Notes under the pieces: generated by a model
What the model saw: only the letters and a program-made list of their open reading frames with translations
Database searches by the model: none
What the model was told of the DNA's origin: nothing
NCBI GenBank assembly: GCA_016839905.1
Contig: JAEOTJ010000144.1
Coordinates: forward strand, 1 to 23,903
From: Promethearchaeota archaeon
GTDB taxonomy: Archaea > Asgardarchaeota > Lokiarchaeia > Sigynarchaeales > SOKP01
Length of the DNA stretch: 23,903 nt
Reading direction: 5' to 3'
In this document: positions 7,524 to 15,705 of the stretch, piece by piece
Layout: every line of letters starts with the position of its first letter
Numbering within the stretch: position 1 is the first letter of the stretch
Position numbers and translations under genes: made by a program

Positions 7524-8627
7524 CTATTTCAAGGTTTTTATGTATTGAAAAATTAATTTAGCAGCACTTTCGATTCCAGAAAGCGTGCTGATTTCAGGTA
7601 CGTTATGACTAAATAAAATAGGAATTCCTATCAAGGCAGATGGAATGCCTAACCATTTCTGTCCTTTTCCAGCATCAGATCCATAAAATTCAAAAACACC
7701 ATTCTGATACTTTAACTTATTTTTTTCTGCAACTTCAGTTATTTTTTTACAAGTATTATAGTCCAATATACCTTTGCCTCCACCTTCTTGCCACACTATG
7801 ACAGGTCCATCCTTAAGTTTAATGTCTGAGCTAACCGTCCCTGAAGTATTTTCGACAATTCCAATATCTATGGCAATGGCTTTATTGATAGAATTATCCC
7901 GCATAAAATGGAATGCTCCTTCGGTACCAACTTCTTCCCGGGTTGTGGCAACGATAAACACATTATAATCGATGGGTACAGCACCAAAATCATTCACAAA
8001 TTTAATCATTATTTTCTGCGTTAAAACAACAAGACAAGTCAAAGCCACTAAATTATCCATAGAGTACCCTGCGATAATATCATCATCAACTTCAGGATTA
8101 AGCAAATTAAGTTTTCCTGAAAAAACCAAGGGTGCTCCAATATGAATATGATATTTATTAATAACTTCTTCCTTAGAATTAGCTCCAATGTAAATTTCCA
8201 TTTCTAAAGGATCAATAAATTCCTTTACTCTCATTTTAGGAGGTGTAGAATGAGGAGATCTTCCGCTAATAACTCCATTTATCCATTTTTGCTCTTTATT
8301 TAGAATTTTGACTCTTTTTGATACCAACCAACGTCCTTCAAATCCCCCTCGTTTTGAAAATTCTAATGTACCATTTTTTTTAATCTTTCGAATAGTACCA
8401 CCGATTTCATCAATATGAGCTAAAATGGCTATTGATTTTTTTCCCGTTTTTCCTTTAATCTTGATAAAATAATTTCCATAAACGTCTCTTTTTACAGGGA
8501 TATTTTTATCAACAAGAAACTTTTCTACTTCATTTTTAAATTGTTCTCCCCTTGCATTTTCTAATCCTGGTGGTGCTCTTTTTGATGCTAATTTTTTTAA
8601 TATAATAAAGATTTCCTTCTTGTTCAT
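7524..8627 (-). CDS. M42 family metallopeptidase (TET/glutamyl aminopeptidase-like)
   Basis: This 367-residue protein has the complete metal set of M42 aminopeptidases. H71 and D73 lie in AHIDEIGG, the bridging D191 in GYSMDN, the catalytic E231 and metal ligand E232 in TREEVGTEGA, D254 in AIDIG, and H341 in LFSHNVPE. GSDAG (316-320) is the usual loop preceding the substrate pocket. M42 enzymes form large tetrahedral cytosolic particles that trim peptides from the N terminus; some archaeal members are deblocking or cellulase-annotated forms. AGGTAAATATT upstream of ATG8627 is a Shine-Dalgarno with standard spacing. The gene converges with the phosphate block, leaving only 26 bases between stops. 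Substrate preference (acidic, hydrophobic or basic N terminus) is not readable here. Confidence 0.9.
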   Translation of the reverse strand: MNKKEIFIILKKLASKRAPPGLENARGEQFKNEVEKFLVDKNIPVKRDVYGNYFIKIKGKTGKKSIAILAHIDEIGGTIRKIKKNGTLEFSKRGGFEGRWLVSKRVKILNKEQKWINGVISGRSPHSTPPKMRVKEFIDPLEMEIYIGANSKEEVINKYHIHIGAPLVFSGKLNLLNPEVDDDIIAGYSMDNLVALTCLVVLTQKIMIKFVNDFGAVPIDYNVFIVATTREEVGTEGAFHFMRDNSINKAIAIDIGIVENTSGTVSSDIKLKDGPVIVWQEGGGKGILDYNTCKKITEVAEKNKLKYQNGVFEFYGSDAGKGQKWLGIPSALIGIPILFSHNVPEISTLSGIESAAKLIFQYIKTLK

Positions 8628-8728
8628 AATATTTACCTAATATGAAATAGTATAAAATGCTTTTTCTATTTTTATTTAGAAAGATCTTTACTTTCTTCTA
8701 TGATAATTAAATCAAGGGATTATACTTT

Positions 8729-9826
8729 CTATTTTAATTTTATGGGAGGTATTAAGACATTTCTATAACCCGTTCTTTTTAACTTAATTGCCTCTTCTGG
8801 ACAATGATATGAGCAAACTCCACATCCAATGCATTTATCATTATTGACAAAAGCTATGGAGCCCTCTAAAGATATAGCTTCAATAGGGCATTTCTCAACG
8901 CAAGTTGCGCAACCAATACAATCTTCTTTAGAAATTTCTGCTAAATAAGACGAGACAGTATTAAAAGGCATTATACCCAGATAATAAAGCTGAAAAATCC
9001 CACAGCAACACCTGCAACAGCTACATATACTTTCTACTTCTCTTTTAGTGTCCATATGGACATGAAATACTTTATGAACGAGTCCATATTCTTCAGCTTC
9101 TTTAAATATTTGTATTACTTCTTCTTTCGAAATTGGTTTAGCAAAGTTATGTTTTATGGCGAATTGAGCGCTTTTTCCTAAGAGAATACAATTATCCCTT
9201 GGAGCATCCAATTTACATGGCTCATTAATAAGGTCCTTTTCATGTCGACAATAACAATAGGCTCTTGCGATATCATCATTATTCTCAATTATTTTTGAAA
9301 CCATTTCAGTAGTTAATATTTCTTCTTGACCAATATCAATTTCTTTTTCAACTGGGATAACTCTGCCTATTATTGGAAAATTTTTATACTGAGATGCAAT
9401 ATTTTCATAATTCAATTGAACACCTTCACTCATTTCACTAAATAACTTATCAAATAGATTTGCAATTTTCTTATCTCTTTCGTTAGTTTCACCTTTCATT
9501 AGAGAATATTCAAATATACCTGGAAAGGGTCCCATTAATCTATATACTTCTATACCCATTTTTCGACTTTTAGAACCTACAATAATACCATTATCCATCA
9601 ATTCATTTAATATTTTAGTTAAAGCTACTTCTCCCAAACCAGTCTTTTTCTTAAGTTGGTTCATATTCAAAGAAGGTTTCATAAAATTTAAGATAAATTT
9701 AGCTTGATCCTCAGTAATTAATACTTTTAATAAGTTAATAAGAGTACTTGTTATTGGAAATGGGACATTTCCAGCCCTTACAATGGTCCTTGCAGTTTTA
9801 TTCCATAATTTAGTATCTGAATCCAT
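8729..9826 (-). CDS. Winged-helix and 2[4Fe-4S] ferredoxin-domain protein with extra cysteine clusters
   Basis: This is a protein of 365 residues. Residues about 40-97 resemble a winged helix (NMNQLKKKTGLGEVALTKIL, then a GSKSRKMGIEVYRL wing). A middle domain holds CYCR (C191, C193), C204 and C213. Then comes a dense cluster CSCCRCCCG (C268, C270, C271, C273, C274, C275). Two classic [4Fe-4S] ferredoxin motifs end the protein: CIGCATCVEKCP (C303, C306, C309, C313) and CIGCGVCSYHCP (C332, C335, C338, C342). It could be a redox-sensing regulator or an electron carrier; I recognise the layout from archaeal and anaerobe genomes but not a named function. ATG9826 is chosen; an in-frame TTG at 9841 lies one base after the upstream gene's stop. 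It is close behind the secreted-protein gene and may be cotranscribed with it. Confidence 0.8.
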   Translation of the reverse strand: MDSDTKLWNKTARTIVRAGNVPFPITSTLINLLKVLITEDQAKFILNFMKPSLNMNQLKKKTGLGEVALTKILNELMDNGIIVGSKSRKMGIEVYRLMGPFPGIFEYSLMKGETNERDKKIANLFDKLFSEMSEGVQLNYENIASQYKNFPIIGRVIPVEKEIDIGQEEILTTEMVSKIIENNDDIARAYCYCRHEKDLINEPCKLDAPRDNCILLGKSAQFAIKHNFAKPISKEEVIQIFKEAEEYGLVHKVFHVHMDTKREVESICSCCRCCCGIFQLYYLGIMPFNTVSSYLAEISKEDCIGCATCVEKCPIEAISLEGSIAFVNNDKCIGCGVCSYHCPEEAIKLKRTGYRNVLIPPIKLK

Positions 9827-9842
9827 TGAATAATCTCTCAAT

Positions 9843-10604
9843 CTAATCTATTTTCAATGTAAGGTATATAAGGCCAACATAAGACAAAATAAGGATGGTA
9901 ATGACAAATATTATATTAAATATATTTAAATTTTTTAATGAAATATCAATAATGACAACATGGTCCTTAATATAAAGTTTATATGATCTTAGAATGCCCT
10001 CTCCATTATATATAGCTAAAACTTTTATATATTCGCTCGGATATTCCTTATTTAATTCATTTTTTTCAAGTTCAAATGTAATTGAGAGCAGTACTCTTCC
10101 ATCAACAGAATAACTATTGTATAAGTTTGGCTCTAAATCTTTTATATATTCTCCTATTGGAACGGGTAACCATAGAGGGGTAAAATTATTAAAAATAAAA
10201 TTGTTAGAAAAATGATTCGGGTTTTTGAAGAGAGAATTTTGCTCTTCATGATCTCTTGTACCCCACTCTTCATCTTTTCTCCATATCCAGACATCATATT
10301 TCATAGTTAAGGCAATTTCTTTACTTCCTGTAGTATTAGAATATATTTTTTTCTCATTAATATCAGTAATTTTCCATTTTAGAAATGAGCCTTCTTCCAT
10401 ATTTCTAAAAAATCTTGAATTATTATTATTCCAATTTTTTCCAAAGAGTTGTTCCATCTTTTCATCATTACAAGTATTACAAGTCCATATAATTTCATCA
10501 TTTTTTTTAACGCCAATACCATACCCAGCTGCTATAACAAGAGAAGGAGTATTTATAAAAAAAATTAGAACTAAAAATAATCCAACCAGAAGTTTTTTTA
10601 TTAT
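9843..10604 (-). CDS. Secreted or surface protein with C-terminal membrane anchor, function unknown
   Basis: The N terminus (IKKLLVGLFLVLIFFINTPS then LVIAAG) is a clear signal peptide. The last 25 residues (NIFNIIFVITILILSYVGLI and on) form a single transmembrane helix with a charged end, so the body faces outside. The body has WTCNTCN near its start, a possible disulfide or metal pair, and otherwise looks beta-rich. No family is recognised. The start is uncertain. An in-frame TTG at 10616 would place the Shine-Dalgarno GAGGGGAG inside the coding frame, with no ribosome site ahead of it. Reading GAGGGG as the ribosome site points to ATA10604 or ATA10601, giving a normal signal peptide of the form (M)IKKLL. 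I use 10604. It is upstream of, and nearly touching, the Fe-S protein gene. Confidence 0.7.
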   Translation of the reverse strand: MIKKLLVGLFLVLIFFINTPSLVIAAGYGIGVKKNDEIIWTCNTCNDEKMEQLFGKNWNNNNSRFFRNMEEGSFLKWKITDINEKKIYSNTTGSKEIALTMKYDVWIWRKDEEWGTRDHEEQNSLFKNPNHFSNNFIFNNFTPLWLPVPIGEYIKDLEPNLYNSYSVDGRVLLSITFELEKNELNKEYPSEYIKVLAIYNGEGILRSYKLYIKDHVVIIDISLKNLNIFNIIFVITILILSYVGLIYLTLKID

Positions 10605-10791
10605 TACTCCCCTCAAAAAATATATTCTAAATTCATTTTAATTAAGAACACATGAAAATAATTTTAAGAACATTTTTTTAATATAATTAATCTTTTTTCT
10701 AAAATTTATATTATTTTTAAAAAAATAGATTAATATTAATTTTAAAATAGATTAAATTTAAAATAGTAAAGTTTTTCTGGATGAATTTAAA

Positions 10792-11883
10792 ATGCGATAT
10801 ATTGAATATCAAGTAGTTATTGGTGATGCGCCTTCAGAGATTATTGCAAAAGATATTAAAGAACTCACACTTTCAACCTCCATGGAAGATAATGGAATTA
10901 CTACTGAAGAAGAACTCAAAATTGATCCGCTTTGGAATGAAGGGGTTATACATCATCTCTCTAAAGAAACATATTTTTGGAATTTTTCTTTAGTTTATAA
11001 AAAAGGAAATTTTGACATAATTAAATGGAAAACGGCTAATGCTTGGAAATCTCAAAAATCAGGAGATATAATTATAGATAAACCAATGTTTATTGGAGTC
11101 GATGCTGGAGTTTTTTTTATATCTATAGATGAAAATATTGATGATAACTTTACAAAACTAGCAGATTTAATGGATATTTTTATCGAAAAAACAAAGAAAA
11201 CATCACCTTTTTTAGTTTATGGAGTCATTGAGAATAAGCAAAAAATTGCTGAATTAAAGACAAATAAGGAATTGCTTAAAAATTTAGCCGATGTAAAAAA
11301 ATGGACTCTTCAGAATGGGGGTGTATTTAGATTGGAAAATTTAAAGGAACTCAAAATGAATTTAGTCCATTTAATATCTGATTATGCTCATTTCATATTA
11401 ACTAAACTTAAAACTAAAACTAATTATACGGCACTTAAATTAGGAGAAGTCCACTTTTTAGATTATGAAGATTTAACCGCTTTAAAAGAAATTGAAGAGT
11501 CTTTAGCAGAGCAAACAAAAGCTGGTGAAACTGTAGATGATTTATTGTCAGAGTTATTTTTTAAATATTTTAAAATGCCTGAGTTCCAAGAAGAAGTATT
11601 TATACCACTACCAGAACCAGAAGCTGAACCAGAAGAAGTGCCTAAGATTGAGGAAACTAAGCCTTCTCCATCAAAGATTAAAATGATTCTACGAGAAATT
11701 CGATTAGGCATAAGAAGGCAGTGTCCTAAGTGTTTTAATAATGAAAGGACTAAAATTAGAGAAGTAATTGACCGAAATCATATAATAATGGAAAATCCAA
11801 ATATTTATGGTTTTAAGTTTATTTGCGGTATATGTGGGAATGAATGGAAAACTCAGAAAGATTGGGAGATAATAGAAGAATAA
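10792..11883 (+). CDS. Probable Ras-like pseudo-GTPase with C-terminal zinc ribbon
   Basis: This is a protein of 363 residues. Residues 1-205 follow the strand and helix order of a Ras-like G domain. YQVVIGDAPS stands where a P-loop would be, DIIKWKTANA where W-D-x-A-G-Q would be, GVDAGVFFISIDENIDDNFT like the GADAAIIVFD segment, SPFLVYGVIENKQK like the VLVGNKxD segment, and GGVFRLENLKELKMNLVHLI like the G5 region. All nucleotide motifs are degenerate (no GKS/T, no DxxG, NKQK instead of NKxD), so GTP binding is unlikely. A proline/glutamate linker (about 272-297) leads to a zinc ribbon with C311, C314, C345 and C348. GGATGAA precedes ATG10792. The G-domain reading is inference from pattern; a structure search would decide. 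It may be an adaptor. Confidence 0.55.
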   Translation: MRYIEYQVVIGDAPSEIIAKDIKELTLSTSMEDNGITTEEELKIDPLWNEGVIHHLSKETYFWNFSLVYKKGNFDIIKWKTANAWKSQKSGDIIIDKPMFIGVDAGVFFISIDENIDDNFTKLADLMDIFIEKTKKTSPFLVYGVIENKQKIAELKTNKELLKNLADVKKWTLQNGGVFRLENLKELKMNLVHLISDYAHFILTKLKTKTNYTALKLGEVHFLDYEDLTALKEIEESLAEQTKAGETVDDLLSELFFKYFKMPEFQEEVFIPLPEPEAEPEEVPKIEETKPSPSKIKMILREIRLGIRRQCPKCFNNERTKIREVIDRNHIIMENPNIYGFKFICGICGNEWKTQKDWEIIEE

Positions 11884-11942
11884 TTTTCACAGTTTACTTA
11901 ATTATTAATTTTACAATTTTTAATTTCTTTAATAAATTATAG

Positions 11943-11955
11943 GGTGTTTTAAATT
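11943..11955 (+). promoter_or_regulatory. Shine-Dalgarno GGTG six bases before an ATT start
   Basis: GGTG (11943-11946), TTTTAA, then ATT (11953). The leader is identical to that of the AbrB-PhoU gene apart from the third base of the start codon. The in-frame TAA at 11950-11952 rules out any start further upstream. Confidence 0.6.
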
Positions 11956-13125
11956 AAAATAGAATATGCTGAAAGAGTAGGTAGATTACCAAAATATATA
12001 TTTACTGCAATCGAAGAATTAAAAGAAAAGAAAAAGAAAGAAGGCGTCGATTTTATTCCTTTAGGAATTGGAGACCCAGATTTAACAACACCAGAACTAA
12101 TTGTAAATGAAATGATTGAACAAGTTAAAGTGCCGGATAATCAAAATTATCCTTCAAGTATGGGCGAAGAGGATTATCGAGAAGCAGTGGTTAGATGGAA
12201 TAAAGTAAGATATGGGTTAGATTTTGATGCTGCAACTGAGGTTACTCATGTAATGGGTGGAAAGGAAGGTGTAGCAAATATAGCGAGAGCTTTCATAAAT
12301 CCGGGAGATATTGTCTTGTGTCCTAATCCAGGATATCCGGTATATGCAAATGGGGCTACTAAACTCTGTGATGGCGAGCCTTATTTAATGCCGTTGAAAA
12401 AAGAAAATGGTTTTCTTCCTGATTTGGATGCGATTGATACCACCATTCTTAAAAAAGCAAAAATGATGTATTTAAATTATCCTAATAATCCCACGGGGGC
12501 TATTGCTCCAAAAGAATATTTGAAAAAAGCAGCAGATTTAGCTGAAGATAACAATTTCTTCATAGTTTATGATAATCCTTACTCTGAATTTACTTATGGA
12601 GATTATATTGCACCCTCACTCCTACAAATAAGCCAAAATCATGTGGAGATTAATAGTGCTTCAAAAATGTTTAACATGACGGGATTTCGATGCGGATGGG
12701 CAGTAGGAAATGCAGAAATCATTAATGGACTCAGAAAAGTCAAGTCTCAGATTGACTCAGGAGGCTCTATCTTTATACAAAAAGCAGTTATCAAAGGTTT
12801 AAACGAATATAAATCAGAGAAAAAACCAGAAATCGTAGCAAAAACGATGAATATTTATAAAGAAAGACAATCTGTATTAATAAAAGGTTTAAATGATATT
12901 GGATGGAAAACTGATACACCTCAAGCCACTTTTTATGTATGGACTGCTATTCCTGAAGGAGAAGAAAATTGCATGGAATGTGTAAAGAAATTAATAAATG
13001 TTGGTGTCATTATTACGCCAGGGACAGGTTTTGGTGAATATGGAGAAGGATTTGTAAGATTTGCATTAACTCAACCGGTCAGCAGAATAAAAGAAGCTAT
13101 AGAAAGAATAAAAAATATAATTTAG
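11953..13125 (+). CDS. Class I/II aminotransferase, LL-diaminopimelate aminotransferase-like
   Basis: This PLP enzyme has 390 residues. The N-terminal KIEYAERVGRLPKYIFTAIE and DFIPLGIGDPDLTTP are typical of DapL, which forms LL-diaminopimelate for lysine synthesis. N179 in NYPNNPTGA, D207 and Y210 in YDNPYSEF, the Schiff-base K238 in SASKMFNMTGFRCGWAVGN and the following R246 complete the active site. The frame is closed by TAA at 11950-11952, and the first ATG is at residue 54. Starting there would lose the whole N-terminal arm and the GIGDPD substrate loop. ATT11953, six bases after GGTG, lies exactly where relatives begin. Other class I aminotransferases (aspartate or alanine type) remain possible, so no gene symbol is given. 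It is not evidently in an operon with lysine genes. Confidence 0.85.
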   Translation: MKIEYAERVGRLPKYIFTAIEELKEKKKKEGVDFIPLGIGDPDLTTPELIVNEMIEQVKVPDNQNYPSSMGEEDYREAVVRWNKVRYGLDFDAATEVTHVMGGKEGVANIARAFINPGDIVLCPNPGYPVYANGATKLCDGEPYLMPLKKENGFLPDLDAIDTTILKKAKMMYLNYPNNPTGAIAPKEYLKKAADLAEDNNFFIVYDNPYSEFTYGDYIAPSLLQISQNHVEINSASKMFNMTGFRCGWAVGNAEIINGLRKVKSQIDSGGSIFIQKAVIKGLNEYKSEKKPEIVAKTMNIYKERQSVLIKGLNDIGWKTDTPQATFYVWTAIPEGEENCMECVKKLINVGVIITPGTGFGEYGEGFVRFALTQPVSRIKEAIERIKNII

Positions 13126-13131
13126 GCTATT

Positions 13132-13305
13132 TTATTTAACATTCTTAGAATGTTTTCTCCATAAATAGCCCATTTTTATCTCATCTTCTATTTCAATTTC
13201 TCCAGGAATAATATCTGAAACATCCATTATCATAGAAATAAAATTCTCTTTCGACTCTTCTTCAATTTCATCATCTTCCTCATAAAAATCTATAGTCACA
13301 TCCAT
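13132..13305 (-). CDS. Small acidic protein, function unknown
   Basis: This frame of 57 codons starts with ATG13305, preceded by GAGGAATTAAAA, a good Shine-Dalgarno at eight bases. The product begins MDVTIDFYEEDDEIEEESKE and ends in the basic tail LWRKHSKNVK, so it is strongly acidic at the front and basic at the end. It could be a small regulatory or partner protein. It converges on the aminotransferase gene with only six bases between stops. No family is recognised. The ribosome site and the clean open frame support it as real, but the length is modest. Confidence 0.6.
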   Translation of the reverse strand: MDVTIDFYEEDDEIEEESKENFISMIMDVSDIIPGEIEIEDEIKMGYLWRKHSKNVK

Positions 13306-13717
13306 TTTTAATTCCTCATTTTTTGTTATCTTAAACCAACATTAAAAGCAAAAATAACTTCTTTCAAATAAATCCATGCGCCAAGCAATCAAATCCAAGA
13401 AGCAGGTATAAGAAAAAAGTCAGATTTGCTTGCTTATAGTAATAATACTACAATAGCTAATACACTAAGATTGTATTCTAATGCTTTTTGAGTATTATTA
13501 CAATAGATCATTATAAAAAATAAACAACATCTATATATATATATTTTTAGTTTTATTACGTTTTAATAACTATAAAATAAATCTCCTTGAAAATTATGGA
13601 CTATTAATGAGCTTCAAAACCTGATTCAATATTAATTAAAAAAATAGGAAAATTTTTATTAAGAATTGCAAATTATAGTCTAATTAATTACTTATAATAA
13701 TTTCGGCAGATCTAACA
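13306..13717. other. Intergenic region with an integrase-like relic and a TA run
   Basis: This is a 412-base gap between the small acidic gene and the roadblock-GTPase gene, which diverge. It holds a possible integrase C-terminal fragment (13372-13491), a TA-dinucleotide run near 13532-13545, and presumably the promoters of both flanking genes. Nothing else is supported. Confidence 0.5.
13372..13491 (+). pseudogene. Possible relic of a tyrosine recombinase C terminus
   Basis: A 39-codon open stretch reads QEAGIRKKSDLLAYSNN, then TTIANTLRLYSNAF and a stop. It resembles the last segment of tyrosine recombinases, of the form LLEAGV..VSxLLGHSxIxTTLxxYSHxF, with the usual GH replaced by AY and extra residues before the final helix. 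There is no start, and the catalytic R-H-x-x-R part upstream is absent. The similarity is short and by eye, so this is tentative. Confidence 0.3.
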
Positions 13718-15289
13718 ATGTCAAGTAAAGATGAACTTTTATCTGAGTTATTAGAAAATTTTTTATTTGAGACTTATGAAATTGAGGCAATAATAGTTTC
13801 TGATTATGATGGTTTAATCATTTCTGGTGTGAAAAAAGAAAAAGTAGATATGGAGATTGTTTCAATACTATCTGCAATTGTTAATCCAATATTAGAAAGA
13901 ATTCGCAATGAATTTGCTTTTAAAAGATTTGGTACGGCAGCTTTCGATACCGAAGATTATCGCATACTCTTCGTATCTGTAAGTGATAAAGCTACATTGA
14001 GTATAGTTATGGACGCTATGGGATCAATTGAAAAAATAGCACCTTTTGCTTATTTACTCGCAGAAAAAACTGCTCAAGTTCTAACTGCAGATGTTAACGA
14101 ATCTGTTCAAATATCCTTACCCATTTTTGAGTTTTTAGAAGCTCCTTCAGAGCGGATAATGGAGCAAATATATGAATTGAAATTAGACACGGGGGGAATA
14201 TATAAATTTAAATTTATAATTATAGGAGATCATGAAGTTGGGAAAACATCTCTCATAAGAAGATATGTAGAGAACACATTTTCAGAGGATTATCGTACAA
14301 CAATTGGTCTTAATATTTTAACACATGCTTTTGAATTTTTTGGAAATGAAATAAGATTAACACTTTGGGATGTAGGAGCTCAGAAATATTTTAAAAGATA
14401 CCGAAAAACATATTATGTAGGAGCTCAAGCAGCTTTTATAGTTTTTGATTTATCTAGACGTGAGACTTATGATAATCTGAAAAATTGGCTTAAAGAATTA
14501 GATGATTTTATTCCTAATAAAGATATACCCATTGTACTTATTGGAAATAAATCTGATTTAGTAGATCAAAGAGTTGTTAAATATCAAGAAGGGGCAAAAA
14601 TGGCAAATGAACTAGCAAAAACAGGAATTTCAAGAATCTCTTATATCGAAACAAGTGCATTAAATGGAGAAAATGTTAACGATGCATTTAGGTTAATTAC
14701 TTATCATTACATAATGGAAATTAAAGATGATGAAGAATTTGAATTAAGTAAGAAATTATTTGCTGAAATTAAATCTATTTTAGAGAATAATAAGAAACTT
14801 GAATTGACTTTTATATCTGAAAGTACATATTGGAGTCCAGGCTTACAAATCATAGCTGAAATAAGTCAATTAGGAAAATATAAAAAAATCAAGGATGAAA
14901 AAGAAGAAAAAATATATGAATATGAAAATGGACTAGTATTAAAGAATTTACTTTATAATAACATAAAGATTCCTAATTCAGATGCAGTATTTTGTATCTT
15001 CGATGCTCGAGGGAAATCACATATCGATTCCGAATGGTTAGATATTGTAATTCAAATCTTGGAAAATCTAAAGGAAAAAGGTATAATCTTTATAGGAATG
15101 CGAGTATTAGAGGATTTAGATTGGCCACGATTTATTGATGAGTTCAATATTGATGAGAAACTAGAGAAAAAGGCAGATTCTCTGATATTTTTTAAAATTG
15201 GGGATGAATATAGAGAAGATATATACGGAAAATTATTACAAATGTTGAAATTGTTAGATAAAATGATTTGGATGAGTCGGGTTAGTTAA
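13718..15289 (+). CDS. Roadblock/LC7 domain fused to a Ras-like GTPase, with C-terminal alpha/beta domain
   Basis: This is a protein of 523 residues. Residues about 10-122 look like a roadblock/LC7 domain (AIIVSDYDGLIISG, then an alternating strand-helix pattern ending APFAYLLAEKTAQVL). Residues 163-332 are a full Ras-like G domain: P-loop GDHEVGKTS (170-178), switch I RTTIG (193-197), NKSD (277-280) and ETSAL (311-315). Switch II reads WDVGAQ: D218 is kept, but the glycine equivalent to Ras G60 is alanine (A221), with glycine moved one place earlier. The last 190 residues form an alpha/beta domain I do not recognise. Roadblock proteins usually regulate or anchor GTPases (MglB with MglA; Ragulator with Rag), so fusion suggests an intramolecular partner. 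There is no C-terminal cysteine for a lipid. ATG13718 is the first start; its ribosome site is weak. Confidence 0.87.
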   Translation: MSSKDELLSELLENFLFETYEIEAIIVSDYDGLIISGVKKEKVDMEIVSILSAIVNPILERIRNEFAFKRFGTAAFDTEDYRILFVSVSDKATLSIVMDAMGSIEKIAPFAYLLAEKTAQVLTADVNESVQISLPIFEFLEAPSERIMEQIYELKLDTGGIYKFKFIIIGDHEVGKTSLIRRYVENTFSEDYRTTIGLNILTHAFEFFGNEIRLTLWDVGAQKYFKRYRKTYYVGAQAAFIVFDLSRRETYDNLKNWLKELDDFIPNKDIPIVLIGNKSDLVDQRVVKYQEGAKMANELAKTGISRISYIETSALNGENVNDAFRLITYHYIMEIKDDEEFELSKKLFAEIKSILENNKKLELTFISESTYWSPGLQIIAEISQLGKYKKIKDEKEEKIYEYENGLVLKNLLYNNIKIPNSDAVFCIFDARGKSHIDSEWLDIVIQILENLKEKGIIFIGMRVLEDLDWPRFIDEFNIDEKLEKKADSLIFFKIGDEYREDIYGKLLQMLKLLDKMIWMSRVS

Positions 15290-15441
15290 AATCATCTTAT
15301 TTCATAACAATAATTAATTTTTTAAAGTTTTTTACTGAATTTTAGGCGAAATAGATACATGTTTTTAGTACAATTAATATTCCTATAATTTATTTATAAA
15401 AAAATGGGAGGAATAAAATATAAGCTTGAAATTTTAAAAGA

Positions 15442-15606
15442 TCAGGGGAGATTTTTCTTTTTCCATTCATTAATAAAATTTTTATAAATATTACTTGAAA
15501 TTCTACTATGATTAACTTTTTTCTTTTCCTTGATTGGAATGGTCTCTACTCCTTCTTTTCGTTTAAAACTTTGTTCCCAATCATAATAAGAAATTGATTT
15601 TGACAT
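15442..15606 (-). CDS. Small basic protein, function unknown
   Basis: This 54-codon frame begins MSKSISYYDWEQSFKRKEGV and ends INEWKKKNLP. It is basic and hydrophilic, with no membrane segment. The ribosome site is weak (GAGAAAG some 13 bases upstream). Support comes from the amino-acid composition, which looks protein-like rather than random for this A/T-rich genome, and from its position just downstream of PolB2 on the same strand. It could be spurious. Confidence 0.4.
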   Translation of the reverse strand: MSKSISYYDWEQSFKRKEGVETIPIKEKKKVNHSRISSNIYKNFINEWKKKNLP

Positions 15607-15705
15607 ATCATAAAAATAAACTTTCTCAATAATAAATCAAAACAGAGTGTTAATTTTCTAAAATTTTAATAAAAAAAGTCTTATAATCTTTTAAAAAAAA
15701 ACAAA

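Noticed and set aside
12112..13125. ATG12112 as the start of the aminotransferase
   Set aside because: It would remove 53 conserved residues, including the GIGDPD loop.
15403..15486. Short plus-strand frame starting ATGGGAGGAATAAAATAT
   Set aside because: Only 27 codons, mostly overlapping the better-supported minus-strand small gene.
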